This document shows positions 35,342-48,640 of a DNA stretch of 64,000 nt, piece after piece; position 1 is the first letter of the stretch; every line of letters starts with the position of its first letter. Origin of the DNA: Chrysemys picta bellii (lineage: Eukaryota; Chordata; Testudines; Emydidae); the NCBI RefSeq assembly GCF_011386835.1, contig NC_088792.1, positions 113,618,421-113,682,420 on the forward strand. Reading direction: 5' to 3'. The position numbers and the translations under genes are program-made. The notes under the pieces are model-generated. The model was not told the DNA's origin, ran no database searches, and worked only from the letters and a program-made list of their open reading frames with translations.

Positions 35342-35343
35342 TA

Positions 35344-38300
35344 TATAAAAGCTAGTTATCTCCTAGAGCCTCTTTTTATATCCAGGTGCAGTTAAGCTGT
35401 TGAGATATAATAACAAACATGGGGAATACTAGTGAGGAAATTGGCTAACTAATGTAGAACTGCATTCAGACCTCTCAACCACACATTTTGCCTAGGAGCC
35501 CATGTGGATCCCCCTGTTCTGCATTTCCAACAAGTCTAGAAGTGTGCTGCAGACAGCAGCAATTAGCAGTGGTGGCCAACTGGTGGGAATGAACAAAGGA
35601 GGAAACCCTTGAATATGGCCTGCTCCCAGAAGAAGGAGCTGCTAAGGGATGCTATCTGCTGCCTACTTTGAGACTGAGAGAGGAAGAAGAGTGGAGCCAA
35701 GGTGAGTTACATGGCACTGTCACCATTTGACCAAGTGAGCCCCATTGCTGAAGGCGTCAGGTAGCTTCCTGACTTTTCCTCAGAGCCATATTATGGATTG
35801 AGAGTGAGGCAGGAAGGAGAAAGAAGGCTGGTAGATTTTGTTGTCTCCCCCCCGCCCCATAGGTGACATTATAATGGCTTTGAATAATAAAACCTGTTCT
35901 TCAGGATGTTTTCTCCCTGTGAGAGGCCAACCTGTTTTGCAAGCTGGTTAAAAATAGTTTTAATAATTAATTGTCAAGTTAAAATGGCTTTTATTGCATG
36001 ACGTGCGACAAAACGCAGGTGTTCCACATTTTGACCATTGTCTCATGTTCTGATGGCGTTTCTCACGTACTAGCATTTTTGGAGTGTGAGAGGTATGACT
36101 GCATTACCATGGCAAAAGTACCTTGGACAAACACGTCCTCCTCATCTAGAATATTTCGTTTATTGAGTTAATAATTTGCTAGATTTTAGCAAACTCTTAC
36201 TAAATGAGACAACGAGCCTAAATAAAGCAAACCAACACATTCTGAACAGAAGTCCACTGTATGGTAAACTTCAAGGGGATTAATCTGAAAATCTCCTATA
36301 CAGCAGAATAACTACATTGCTTTTGAAGAAAAATAAGCAGATTTTTGATTCTCTGTGGATAATCTTTCCTAGAAGTGTGAGGACTTTCCTGCTAGCACGG
36401 AAGCTGTTTGCTGTATCATTAGTTGTATTTTGTCATAAAATGCTTTGGAGGCATCTCTGCCAGAGCTGCAAAGAATAATCAGTGCCCATTTTGACTTGTT
36501 TTTTGTATTGCAAGAGGAAGAGAAAAGAATAAACAAAGGGTGAGTAAACGAAAAGAGAGAAGAGAGAAGTGTCATTCTTTGCCGATTGTCTCCTTTTCTT
36601 CAAGTTCGTGCAAAAATGTCTTTTTGAATGTAATTTAAACTCTGAATAAAAGGAACTGTGCATATGAAATTAACTATAACTATTTCCAGCAGATGGGACA
36701 ATCACAAGCATCTCTGACATTACAAAATTACCACTCTCAGGCACACTGATCCTTTCTTATTCTGCTCTTCTGTATTTAAGAGGAAAGAAGGTAACTGACA
36801 GCACAGTATAGCCATTGCCTTGGCATCAATTTCTTTTCCCTGTACAGAGGTTTGGAAACATTTTGTATTCTGTCTTGTGAGCACACACTTGCTGTTCTTC
36901 ACTTGAGTTCACCAGCACTTTATGGTTCAAGGCCCTTGTAATATCTTCGGAAAAACGTGTATTCCCAATTGGTGTGCAATATGACCATTTATTTATACGG
37001 AGCCAGCTGGTCTCCAGAGGTAAGCAGAGGTTCTAGCTCAGACATGTCAGCAGATTCCTGTGCATTGCAGCGTAAGCAGAACTTCTACTACAAGAGATGC
37101 TTTCACAGATACAGGTCACAAGGTGCCCAGTGGCCAGAGAGTATTTTGCAAAGCTCTATTTCAGAAACACATGGATTAGTCGACTTTCAACTTGCGTAAC
37201 TTCAGATCTATGGTGATAAGGGGCCACACACCTCACAGGATAGAAAGGCCTGTTTGTATTCAGCCCAGCCAGAAGGGATCAGGGACCCAAGTTACCAGCT
37301 TACATGCTGTTAGTATACCTTAGTACTGATTGACCTGAGGTATGACTTCATGAAGGTGGTTTATGTACCGATTGTACTAACTGACTGGAAGTACCTCCTT
37401 CCAAGACCAATGATCAGATCCTCCTCCTCTCTGGGTCTTTGCAGCTTTTTGACTGTAATTCTTCATCTGGTGCCATACAACTCCAGTGGGGGAAGCTATC
37501 TGGTGAGCTAGGAAATGCAAAGACAAACATGTAATGTCAATCATGGTGCAATACAGCATCTATGGATTAAAAAAAAAATGAAAATAGCTCATCGGACACC
37601 AATACTCACTCAGGCAAAGTCCAAACCCAATTCATCCCCCTCAGTAAAGCTGTGGCAGGTGTGTGCTTTGGATCAGCGCATGAACACAAATGAAAAAAAT
37701 AGTCCAGTAAATTTGTAACATGACAGAGACACCAAATTATTGTATTAGTGAAACTATATATTATTGTTGAACCCAACCTTGGAAAAAGCTGTGTGGATCG
37801 AACACCTTTATGAAGAACACCACTGCACCATAGATAATTCTCTAGTCAAAGAATTCCAGATCCATTATGCCTGTTTAAACAATACGTGTCAGTATCAGTG
37901 GAAGGATTAAATTCGTAATTCATAAATTCATGCAAACAGTGAAAATATTTGAAAATGTACCTTTCATATACTATTATGTGACCAAATGTGAAACTTCAGC
38001 AGCTGTTTTGGCTTCTGCTTAAGCTGTGAACACCCAGGTAACAGAAACACATTTTGTTGAATATTTCCATGTATACTGTTGTCTTATCTGTGAAGGTAAC
38101 AACTCCTTGTCTGAGCCTCATGCTTCCCTTTACTCACCTCCTGTGTGATCAGACAGTAGCTTGAGGCCAAGGAAAGAGATTAATTAGCTGGCACTTTAAA
38201 CAACATTCAGCATTTTGAAACAACATTCATTTTGAAAACCAGTGCCAGTAAATTTGATTCTTTAATTCCCCTGGCTGTCTTATAACACCATCTATTTTTC

Positions 38301-40427
38301 ATCCAATTTTGATAATTGTTTGCCAAATTTCTTGCATGTGCATATTCCCCTTATGTGCTGTCATCATCAAGTCCACTACCTTAGAATTTCATTTATGTAC
38401 TTCCTTTCATCAAACACAGCAAGACACATCCATTCAGCTTGCTTAGCACAATCATCATAGGAAGAGGTCATGATCCCCTTAATGGTGCAAAGAAGATACA
38501 GTGCTGGCTTACACTGACTTAAACAGCCAGCAAAGGATTCCCCCCATTTGGTGCAATTCCCAGGTAGTGTAGCTTTCTCTTTGCCACCCTCCCTGACATG
38601 GGGGCACAGTCAGAAGCAGAGAGCATGGTTGGAGTGCTGCTATTGCTGCTGTGCTCTTGCAACCTCTGACTGTCAGACCATCTGCTGGGGGCCATTGCAG
38701 CAAGGTGAAAGTTATAACTCAATCACAGTCAAGTTTTGTGGCCATGGTCTTCAATGCGGCAGTAATATTCCATAGACAGTTCCAGTATGGTTTGCAGGGG
38801 CTCATATACAAACCATGTACATTTACAAGCAGAGCTCCTCACAGTCCCCTAGTGGTTAATAGAAATAGATGCAATACAAAGGCTGAACCTAGAGATGTTT
38901 GCTGTCCTGCCCTACCAGATGGACATAATCTTGTTGGTGCTGGTGCCATCTTTGTGCATCTCCTGAAGATGGAACATTCTGCTGTTCTTTCTCATGATGA
39001 CTGTAAATGTTGGTTGGATGTAGAGTATTTTCTGGGAGGAGCAACGCTAATGCTACTTCTAACAGTGCCTATTGTAGAGAGTGACAGGAATGCAAGGCAA
39101 CCAGTCTGCACACAGGATCTCAATAGAGTATAGAAAGAAAAGATGATCCTGTCTCAGTTTCACCTTGTAACTTTGCCCTGAGGCTGCACTGGTGACGAGA
39201 TTTAGCTCTTCAAAGAACACAGAGGGAACAATGCAGCCACTATAAGCAAGACATTCTCCATGCATTCATGGCCTTCAGTGCTCTTCTGGTGGATGTTGTG
39301 AAGGTGAGCAAGCTTGAGAGAAACACTACGACATGTGCTGAGGTTATCCTGAACTACAGCTCCCCAGAGACAACAGAGCAAGACATGATGTCACTAAAAC
39401 CAGCCTGACACAGCTGCATTTGCTTGGACTGTGTTTTGAGGCAGAAAAGAGTGTTTTGCCTAGACTGGATCCTAATAAGTAGGTTGCATCACTAGGGTAC
39501 CATTGGTAATCCAAGTTAACTTCTTTCTGCCGTTACCAGTCACCTCAACAGCATTAGAATATTCATTTTTTGGATTGTGTGCACAGCAAAGAAAAATAAA
39601 CAACAAGAAACATACCCCTGCAGAACAGCAGACAGAAGTTGTTGTCATAGAAGTTCTGGAGCTACCAGAAAGCAGCCAGATGGCTGATATGAAGAGAAAG
39701 TAAAAGAATAAGGTGATTCATACCACAATCAGAAAGCCTCGAGTAAAGCATAAGTTATACAATCATGTCTTTCCAGTGAGCAGATTGTATGAGTGTTGGA
39801 GTGCTGGATGGTAATTGAAGCATATGGAGCTGTTGCCCACTATACAAATCATTCTTTACACCCACAGAGCTTGTTGGTGGTTCACCATCCAACAACTGTT
39901 CACTTCTCATGCCTGGTAACTAGAAGCCTAAGCATCAATGCAAACAGCCTAAATCCACCAACCTGATGATATTTTCAGAAAGACCGATCAATTATGCATT
40001 CTGTACAAAAAGTGTTTCCTCTTATCAGATTCAAAAGCACCAAGGTCATGCTGCTCTACTAAACAGTTACTGCAGATCGATGCCAGCATTGTATCATATG
40101 ACCCTTGTCCAGTGCAAACAAACGTGTTATCTGTGTGCTGAACCTGATTTCTGCCTACACAAAAGCAAAAGTCCTGAAATTCCTGAGATTTCCAGACAAC
40201 CCACCAAACTTGGCTTCACTAACTGCCAATGTCAGGATAATAATAAATAATTTGAATAAAATTGTTCTCTTATTTTTTCAGGTATCTCATGATTTATTGT
40301 GACCATTATAATCCCCAATGATTTTCACAAGACCATGTTCTGAATGCAAAAGCATTGTACAGAATGGACTAAAGTCCCAGTGGCTGCAGGAAGCTCTTAA
40401 AATTACAGGCTGGTGCAAGCAACGCTT
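35344..40427. other. No gene or repeat recognised
   Basis: About 5 kb. The longest frame (38651-39133, plus, 160 codons) has no domain that I recognise. A strong minus-strand donor-like site (CAGGAG then GTGAGTAAA, near 38136) has only a 22-base open segment after the nearest acceptor, so I do not call an exon. Confidence 0.35.
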
Positions 40428-40530
40428 ATGAGCCCTGATCCAGCAAAGCACTGAAGCATGTGCTTAACTTTAAACCTGTGATTAGTGCCATTGACTTCAA
40501 TGGGACTATTCCAAGGTTTAAGGTTAAGCA
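40428..40530. repeat. Palindromic repeat with perfect CCATTGACTTCAATGGG core
   Basis: The core is at 40488-40504. The arms AAGCATGTGCTTAACTTTAA and TTAAGGTTAAGCACATGCTT are imperfect reverse complements. It is the clearest member of this family in the window. Confidence 0.8.
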
Positions 40531-43500
40531 CATGCTTGGATAGTTTCACTGCACTGTATTCTGCAGCTCTGGTTACAGTGAATGTTTGCTGAGAGTGAAG
40601 TTTTTCTGTGAAAAATTCGAATTCATGATAATAGGCTTCCATTTTTCTATTCGCAGTGCAAGCTCAATTAAAACTGAAACAAGATCATTGTCACTTCAAA
40701 TGTGATGGGCATAATAGCTATTTTATTCCTTCAGTAGGATTTACCTGATTTTAATCAAAATGTTTATAGGATGCAATAGTTTGTTTGGTTTGGGATTAGT
40801 ACATGTTCAAATTTAATCTGGTGTTTACTCAGTCGCTTGCAATAGCTATTACAGCAAAGAAACTATTTACTAATAATCCTGGCCGCTGGCTGTTAAGTAT
40901 TAAAACTGCCTGACACCAGGTGTTGGAAACCCATCTCTATCACTGGTATCAGTCAGTAAAATCCCAGGGCACAGGTTCAAACATATAACAGTTCATGATT
41001 CTAGTGTTTATAAATTCAAACACTTGCATGTTAATACCTCGACAGATTAGGTCCACTTTATTCATCGGATGGTTCTGCTTTTGGTGAGACGTTCATGAAA
41101 ACAATCCAGTAACAAAGAAAAATATATAGTTGTTCATTTTCCATGGGGTTGTTTCCACCTCTTCTAGAACAGATTGAGGCCTTTCCTGGAAAGCCAGTCT
41201 CAAACATTAAGAAACAGTGCTCTAGCACATTTCACAGCCAAAGAGATTATTTAGCAGAAGGAGAATCCCAATTGATTGGGTCTATTAGCATGGAGCTGAC
41301 TCTTGTCCATTCTCAGTTACATAAGGAATTTCTCCTTTGAAGGAATTGAGGGAAAAGCATAAAAAAATGTTCTACTCAGCATAGTAAAGAAAATAGCTTG
41401 TTTGCCTGGGGCTAGTTTTTTCATTCAAGCAGAGGTTTGCTTCTCTGTGCTTTGTATAAGGGGCAAAAAAATCCATGTGATCCATTATTAAAGAGAGATT
41501 TCTGAAAGGAGCTGAAAAGGATTGTTATGCTTTCCTGTAAAATGAATGGGAACTAGGGAGCTCTTATTTGAAATGACAAATTCTGGTGCTTGAAAACGTA
41601 TTAGCCAAAGAATGGTAATCCTTCTTTTAATACCCAGAGAGTCTATTGGGACCAGACCCACTTTTCAGTACAAAAAGAATTCATATTATGGGCCAGATCT
41701 TGGGCCCCAATAAAATACGTTTGTTATGCTCCAGCAGTGCAAGAAAAGCTTGCAGCTGCCCTCAGTAAGAAGGTGCCAGGTAGCCAGCCTCGCTTGCTCT
41801 ATACCACCCTTCCCAGCACCACCCAGTGTAGGGGTCAAAGCATGCTGTACTTCGGCAATCCCTGCTGAAGTAAAGGGCCCCACGGGTTATTATAAGATGG
41901 TGCATTTAGAGCAGCCCTGTGGCTACCTGAAGTTGTTCCAAAGACTGAAGCAGCCTCTGGCAGCCCCAGGAATTGGGAAGCAGAAAGGAGGTGTCATGTG
42001 ACCATTCCCTCTCCCCTCAAGTGCACTGCTCTGGCACATCTGGGGATTAAGACCTATACATTTGCCATTGAATCTTTTGTCATTTCTTATGTATTTATGC
42101 ACAGGTTCTTGTGTCTTTTACAATGGTGTATACCTTGATGTCAAAACTGATCCTCTCTTTGCAACTTGAGAACTAATTGTTCCTGCTGAAGGAAAGTATG
42201 CTGGTATGTGCTCTGATCATATAGCTTGAACTTTAAATATGTGAGATAGTCCACAAGGCTGTTGTAAGCACTTCATAGATTTTAATATAAGCCTTTGTCC
42301 ACATTGCATAGTTGCCATGATCCTTGGTGCTTGAACGGGGGAGGCTAGATGGGGAAATTCTTTCTTTAAGCTACCAGCAGTGAGAAGAGAGAGCACGTAG
42401 CCATGATGGACTTTGACATTTTGAAAGTACATGGTCTACCTAGTACTGCTCAGTCAAAGTCTTTACCTAAAGTCCTGGAGTGTCAGTCATTGATGCAAAC
42501 ACATGAAATCTGTCCAGACATCAGTGTGTGAGCTTCATGACTATTGGTTTTGACAGCTCCCTCAGTTTGGACACAGCAGCCAACAAGATTGCCAAGGGTT
42601 GTGCACAAATTCAGTTGGTCAGCACATTTATTTGCCCACTGTATCTGACTCACTGTTCCATATCTCTAGCACTGCCAGCAGAGACCTCAATGAAGGAATT
42701 GCATACGCCTGGATAGGCTTTCCAGATGGACTTTGCAGTTCTCTCATTAGATACCATCTAACTAATTCCAGGATTTTGACATTGGTGACCAGGTGTAGTT
42801 TTCCAGAATCAGTCTACTTGATGGACTCTAGCTTATTTTTGGCACAGGGATATCAAAGGGCATTCATGTATCAAAAAAATCCATCGATGGTTCACTCCCC
42901 TGACCACATATGCTGTGACTCCAGCAGAAAGTTTCAGTCTAAGACTATAGAGTAATAGATGAAGAAATTTGGAAGGTAGTTCAGTGAACAAGCAGTAATT
43001 CCAGATTATCTAGTGGACACAAAATAAAAGTAGTTGCTTTGTAGGAACTTGACTGCACCTCACACAATTCAAAAGAGCTGACACATTCAGTTCTGTGTTC
43101 TGGTGGTGGAAAAAGGGCTCCAATTCCAAATGGAGAAAGTGATTCTAGAGGACATTACACTACTGCTCCAAGGGCCTGACCCAAGTCCACTGATGTCAAA
43201 AGGTGTCTTTGCATGAACTTCAGCGCATTTTTTTATCAGGTCCAATATAAACACTGACCAGTCACTTGATGATGTCAGTTCATCTACTGTCATGGTGACT
43301 TCTGGGCTCTTTTCTTTATGATTCGGTAAAACTTTTAATTTCTGCTGTGGTACCCCAAGCTGCAGTCAGGATTTACAACAGCTGGAACAAGCTGTAGCAG
43401 CAGTAGGAATACACAGAGCTACAAATATGAACCTACTGTCTCCATACAAACACATGAAATCTACACAGTGTAATTTCTTAAAGAAACATATATACGTCCT

Positions 43501-45204
43501 GTCTGGTTTTCCTACTACACTACTTTACCTTGAGATCTTACTCAACAAGCCTGAAGAAACTTGGTTCCCGTATATATTATAATCACCCTTTCTCAGAACT
43601 GACTATTCTAAAACCAATAAGGAAAATATGGGCCAAATATTCAACTCACTTATGAAAAGTATGCATGTATTGTTCCTGGTGGTAACTATAGTAGAGTGTG
43701 ACAACATCCACTGTGTGGATGAACTATCCAAACACAGGGCACATACTGCCTGCCCTCAAGAGCATAAGAGCAAAAGATGGAAGAAAAGAGTGCAACATAC
43801 AAGGCAGCATGCTCAGGGTAATTATAGGCACTTGGTTGATTAGTTGTATTAATTTTAAAATTAAATACATTAATGTCCCCTCACCATCTACCTTCCGCTC
43901 ATCAACCCCTTGACTTCACCCTCAGCTTCAGTTTGATTGCCCTTATGTTCCTCTCTTCCATCATTTTACCTCCTCCCTTCACGCAAATGAGATGTTAAAT
44001 AAATCTTATAATCAAGTCAATACTATTTCCTTTTTCCTGTTAATAAAAGTATTAGAGCAAATCAAATACTTGATTTTGTCTGTGCATGTGACTCTTCTGT
44101 TGCAAACGACAGTGAAAAGAGGATGTCTAATCAATAGACAACCTGACAAAGACCAAGTAACCTGTTACTTATGTACCATGCTGGCAATGAGGGTCTTTGT
44201 CCTCCTCTAGTGGCTGGTCCTCATCTGAAGATAAGAACTTACTGCAGCTGTCGGTTAACACAGTTACTCCTTTAACTTCAGTACTAGAGATTCATATGTT
44301 TTGCACTGAAAGTTAAAATCACATTGATGATCCAAGTGAGGGGACAATTATACTTGATTACTATAATTTAGTTGCAAGGAAAAATAAAGTTGACTAATAT
44401 TTGTTCTTTTTACAGGTTTTACATGTTGTGTGACTCAACCAATCAAGAACCAGACTTCAAAGCAGATGTTGCAATTTTCTGGTTGAGCTAGGAAGCATTC
44501 AATTGAAATTCCATCCAAAAGCCTGGCAGTCAGCATCCCACTTGCCATGACTCTTGAAAACTGTGATTTAGAACTGCATACATATCAACTCATTGGTGTG
44601 TTGGAAACAAAAACAGATACACAATAGTTACTCTTTGGCGTCTAAATACAATTGTCACTAATTACAGTAAGGAAGAGAGAGATTATGAACATTACAACTG
44701 CTGAGACAAAGGGAGTTGTGTACATATCAAATGAAATAAGAGGTGGTTAATAAGCCTTTATCAAAAGAATTTGAAATGCCTCATGTGCTAGCATGACTAC
44801 TGCACTTGGCTCACTAGTGTCAGCCAACACCAAAAACAAACCTAGCCTTGCATAGGCTTCTGCGGTACAGAAGATGAATCTTTTTCTATTGACTCATGCA
44901 TTTAATAGTAACGAAAGAAGGAGACTGAGATAGGTGATAGCCAGTACATCCAGGTATTGATGCTATGTGTTTGAAAAGTCCCTCCCAACATCTATTGTTT
45001 GCCTTTATTTTTGAATATTTATCTTTTAGGCCAGATCATTAGCTGGTACAGATTGGGGTAGCTGCACTGAAGTCTAAGAAGCCATGCTTATTGACTCCAC
45101 CACAGGAGCTGAACTCTTGTTTATTTGCGGAATGAAGCAGGAACTTTAAAAATGTTTGACACTAAATCAAAATAGTTTTAGGCAAAACCGCATTTGGTCA
45201 TGTT
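40531..45204. other. No gene recognised
   Basis: Mostly unique-looking DNA. A degraded palindrome with CCACTGATGTCAAAAGG lies near 43180 and a fragment of the CAGCTGGTGT type near 45030. Confidence 0.35.
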
Positions 45205-45332
45205 TACAGAAGTATTTGGGTGCCTAAAGATGCAGATACTTCCCTAACTTTCAATGGGAGTTAGGTGCTAACGCACTTAGATGATTTTGTCAATCCCCAT
45301 GGGCACCTTAATACCTTAAAAAAATCTGTCCC
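45205..45332. repeat. Palindromic repeat, AGGTGCCTA type
   Basis: TATTTGGGTGCCTAAAGATG and AACTTTCAATGGGAGTTAGG are followed by GGGCACCTTAATACCTTAAA, arranged as in 15738-15831 but more diverged. Confidence 0.5.
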
Positions 45333-46659
45333 ATTGTCTTTTGTTTGTGTTCATTTACTTGAGTTGAGCCCCTTGCCAAGTCCATTTTCCATTTCATCCA
45401 AAGAAGAAAAACTGGCACAGGCCCTGAATGTTCAATTTTGTAGGTTTTTTAAATTTTGTTTCTTTTTGGCTTTTAAATTAGGGTGGCACTTAACAGCCCC
45501 ATCATTTTGATTCTCCTCAGTACTATAAAAATGGTGGCATACCTTCCCACGTCAAAGTCTGGTATCTAAGCTCGCAACTGACCATAGTGTTATATTAATT
45601 GCAATAAAGATAAATATAGAGAAATTCATTCACTGCCCTGTATGACTACCAACACCAGATTCTCTGCATTGTCTGCATCATTGACCCTCCCTCTTGCCTT
45701 AACATTGATAGAGTCTCCCAAAAGGTACACTGATGGGAGAAGTGCTAAGAAAAGATGCTTACATGGGAAAGAGATTTGATTGTTTGACTGAATTCTTTCC
45801 AACCACTACACGGTCAGCTATTGTATCCAACTAAGATTTTAGGTTTTGGAGTAACTGGTTTTGGAACTAGCACTGCCACTGAATCTGGTTCACTTCCTGC
45901 GTGTTCTGCAAAGCCCATCTTCTTCTCTCAGGCTGCTGAGGAGGGAGTGAGCTGAGGTGGGCAGTCCCTTGTTTATTTTGAAAATTTTAAACATATGGGA
46001 GGCCCAGAGCACTAGATGGGGCCTATGGTTGCATTTTAGCAATTTAAAGAAATAAACAGGTAGAAAAAAATCATGCAACACACATTATCATCATGCACAC
46101 TGAAAAACTCCCATGCTATATTACGCTTTCTAGCACTTCAGTATTGTCTTCATGTCACTTGTCAAAAAGTTGTCTGATTAGTCATTCAGAATTCAAGAGC
46201 AGCCAACCACAAGACTCATCATCACATAACTACCTGTATTTTTTTTTTCAAAACACCTCATGAGATATTCTTAATACCTTCACTCTCTGTTTGGTACTTT
46301 GTTCTGTTCATGCACAAATCAAATCCAATGTATCACATTGTCCACTGGTGCAAATTGAGCAATTGGCATCATCTTCTTGATCTTTTTCTTTCTGTCAGAA
46401 TGCAGTTTCAATTAGTTCAAAAACACAGAGATATTACATCAACCATAGCTAATTTCTGGAGCTCAGTAACATGTCCTTATTGTCCATTCAGGAAATGGGA
46501 AAATAAACATCCGTTGATCCAATGCATACAAGGTTGCTTAAAGAAGGGAAATATAGATAGAACAGAAGTAAATCAAAACATTTTTGTGTACTGCCCCTAC
46601 TGTATGTCTTCACACACTACCTCATAATTTCCCCTCATCACTGACTTTATATACTATAT

Positions 46660-47290
46660 ATACTCTTATGCCCTGCAAGACATGGCGCCATCAGCCTAGC
46701 ACCAAAAAGACTGTCTCTAGCAAATTCCACCTCCACCATGCCAATGCTAAGAGAGAACTGAACTTCATAATGACTGGCCAGAGGCTGAAGCATACCCAGT
46801 TTACTTAGGCATGACCCTCAACTGAACACTGACATACAAAAGCCCCCTGAGCAAAACAGCAGTGAAGGTCAAGACACACACACCTTCTCAACAAATGGGC
46901 AGGTTCTTCATGGGGAGTGGATGTGCCAACCCTAAGGACCTCAGCCCTTGCCATCACGTACTCAATAGCAAAGTACTGTGTGCCAGCATGGAGTCGACTG
47001 GCATACATCAAATTCGTTGACATGCAACTCAGCAATGCGCATCATCACAGGAACTCTTTGACCAACTCATTTTCCATGGCTTCCAGTTCTGAGCCACATT
47101 ATTTCTCCTTACATCAGGAGGGAGATTGAAGCTGTCCAGTTGCTTGAGAAGGTACGTGCCAACCACCAATCAGTTCCTCATCACAGACCCTACTGCTTGC
47201 CTCCCACCTGGCTTTGACTTCTCACGTTGTCAATGGGCTCTTCTTAGCTGATTCCAGACTGGACAAGGCCTCTGGGCAGTCAACCAGCAC
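46660..47290 (+). mobile_element. Decayed non-LTR retrotransposon, RT C-terminal region
   Basis: Plus-strand frames, broken by stops and frameshifts, read a typical jockey-type C-terminal reverse transcriptase region. They include KTVSSKFHLHHANAKREL, then YPVYLGMTL, and TLRTSALAITYSIAKYCVPA followed by WSRLAYIKFVDMQLSNA and PWLPVLSHI. The order matches the thumb and the post-RT domain. It is not CR1. No endonuclease and no 3' tail are visible. Confidence 0.78.
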
Positions 47291-47595
47291 CTTTGAGGTC
47301 TTTGACACAATCCAAGCTGTGGTGCAGGTTAATGATAAACTGTTGAAGAGTGCCCGCTGGCCAAATTCAGCAGTGGGTTCTGAGAGTTCCACTTTGCCAT
47401 TGAGAATGCTGTTGCTTGGCTCACTGAATATGCAAATGCTAAATAAATAAATGCCCTTCTTTTGTGGATGGGGTAGGGGGGTCAATCCCCAAATATCCAC
47501 AGTGCAATAGTCATAGTTTAAATTTACTGGTGATCCTGAAATTAAGATCCAATAGACTGTCTTTGAACCCTGACTGCATTCCAGGATTCCCCAGG

Positions 47596-47897
47596 CAGGG
47601 GCGGCTCCAGGCACCAGCGCAATAAGCGCGTGCCTGGGGTGGCAAGCCACGGGGGGCGGCCTGCCGGTTGTTGTGAGGGCGGCCATCAGGTTGCCTTTGG
47701 CGGCATGCCTGCGGGAGGTCCGCTGGTCCCACGACTTCGGCGGTAATTCGGCGGCAGGGACGCTGAAGGCGCATCACCGGCGGGCCTCCCGCAGGCATGC
47801 CGCCAAATCCGCATGGCCAGCGGACCGCCCAAAGGCGTGCCACCGAAAGCCGCCTGACTGCCGTGCTTGGGGCGGCAAAAACCATAGAGCCGCCCCG
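47596..47897. mobile_element. GC-rich hAT MITE with perfect 8-bp duplication
   Basis: It starts CAGGGGCGGCTCC and ends AGAGCCGCCCCG, and is flanked on both sides by TCCCCAGG (47588-47595 and 47898-47905). Inside, a 23-bp stretch (47696-47718, TTTGGCGGCATGCCTGCGGG...) is repeated exactly in inverted orientation at 47785-47807. The 302-bp element is CpG-rich and non-coding. The open frames across it on both strands are a result of its composition. Confidence 0.9.
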
Positions 47898-48357
47898 TCC
47901 CCAGGTATCCTGAACTTTATTAATTCAACAGGCTCATAGAGACTGGCAACACACCAGTAAAAACCTAGTGCTTGAACATGCAGAACTAAATGTTGAAAGG
48001 GTATTTTTAAAGTCATATTTATAGTGCTTTGTTTGCAGGAACTATTAGAAACAGCTATTAGGAAGTGTGAAAGTCAAGTCCCAAAATTATTTTGGTTGCC
48101 TAAACACCATGATTGTTTTTACAATGTGCTGAAGACCATTCTCTAGTTATTAGAATACTTTATCTAGTATAAATGACACCCAGTGATGTGCATTTGACAC
48201 ATTTGCTTGTATCAGGGTTATCATTTGAATGTGCTCACAATACCCTTGCACTGCATACAGTACCCCCATTTTAAGAAAAAATCCACAGCTAAATTTCTCT
48301 CATATTTGATTTTGCCATGATACATCATGCGGGTTTGAGCACTGAGCTATATCCCTT

Positions 48358-48640
48358 AGCCCTGGTCTACACTGGAGGGGGTGGGGGGGAAATCGATCTA
48401 AGTTACGCAACTTCAGCTACATGAATAACGTAGCTGAAGTCGACGTACTTGGATTGACTTACCGTGGTGTCTTCACCGCGGTGAGTCGACTGCTGCTGCT
48501 CCTCCGTCGACTCTGCCTGCGCCTCTCACAGCGCTGGAGTACAGGAGTCGATGGGAGAGCGCTCAGGGGTTGATTTATCACATCTAGACTAGACGCGATA
48601 AAGCGATCCCCGCTGGATCAATTGCTGCCCGCCAACCCTT
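48358..48640. repeat. Dispersed repeat with internal hairpins
   Basis: It begins GCCCTGGTCTACACTGG, a start I know from many sauropsid repeats, and contains ACTTCAGCTAC/GTAGCTGAAGT (a perfect 11-bp inverted pair near 48411-48441) and ACCGTGGTG/CACCGCGGT. It is rich in GTCGAC. It is probably a DNA-transposon derivative; the class is uncertain. Confidence 0.55.

Noticed and set aside
38136..38180. Strong minus-strand donor near 38136 (CAGGAG then GTGAGTAAA)
   Set aside because: Only 22 bases separate it from the nearest acceptor, and a longer exon is closed in every frame.
38651..39133. 160-codon plus frame
   Set aside because: No recognisable domain or motif order, and no start or splice context.
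47222..48016. Long frames on both strands (up to 154 codons)
   Set aside because: They cross the CpG-rich MITE at 47596-47897.
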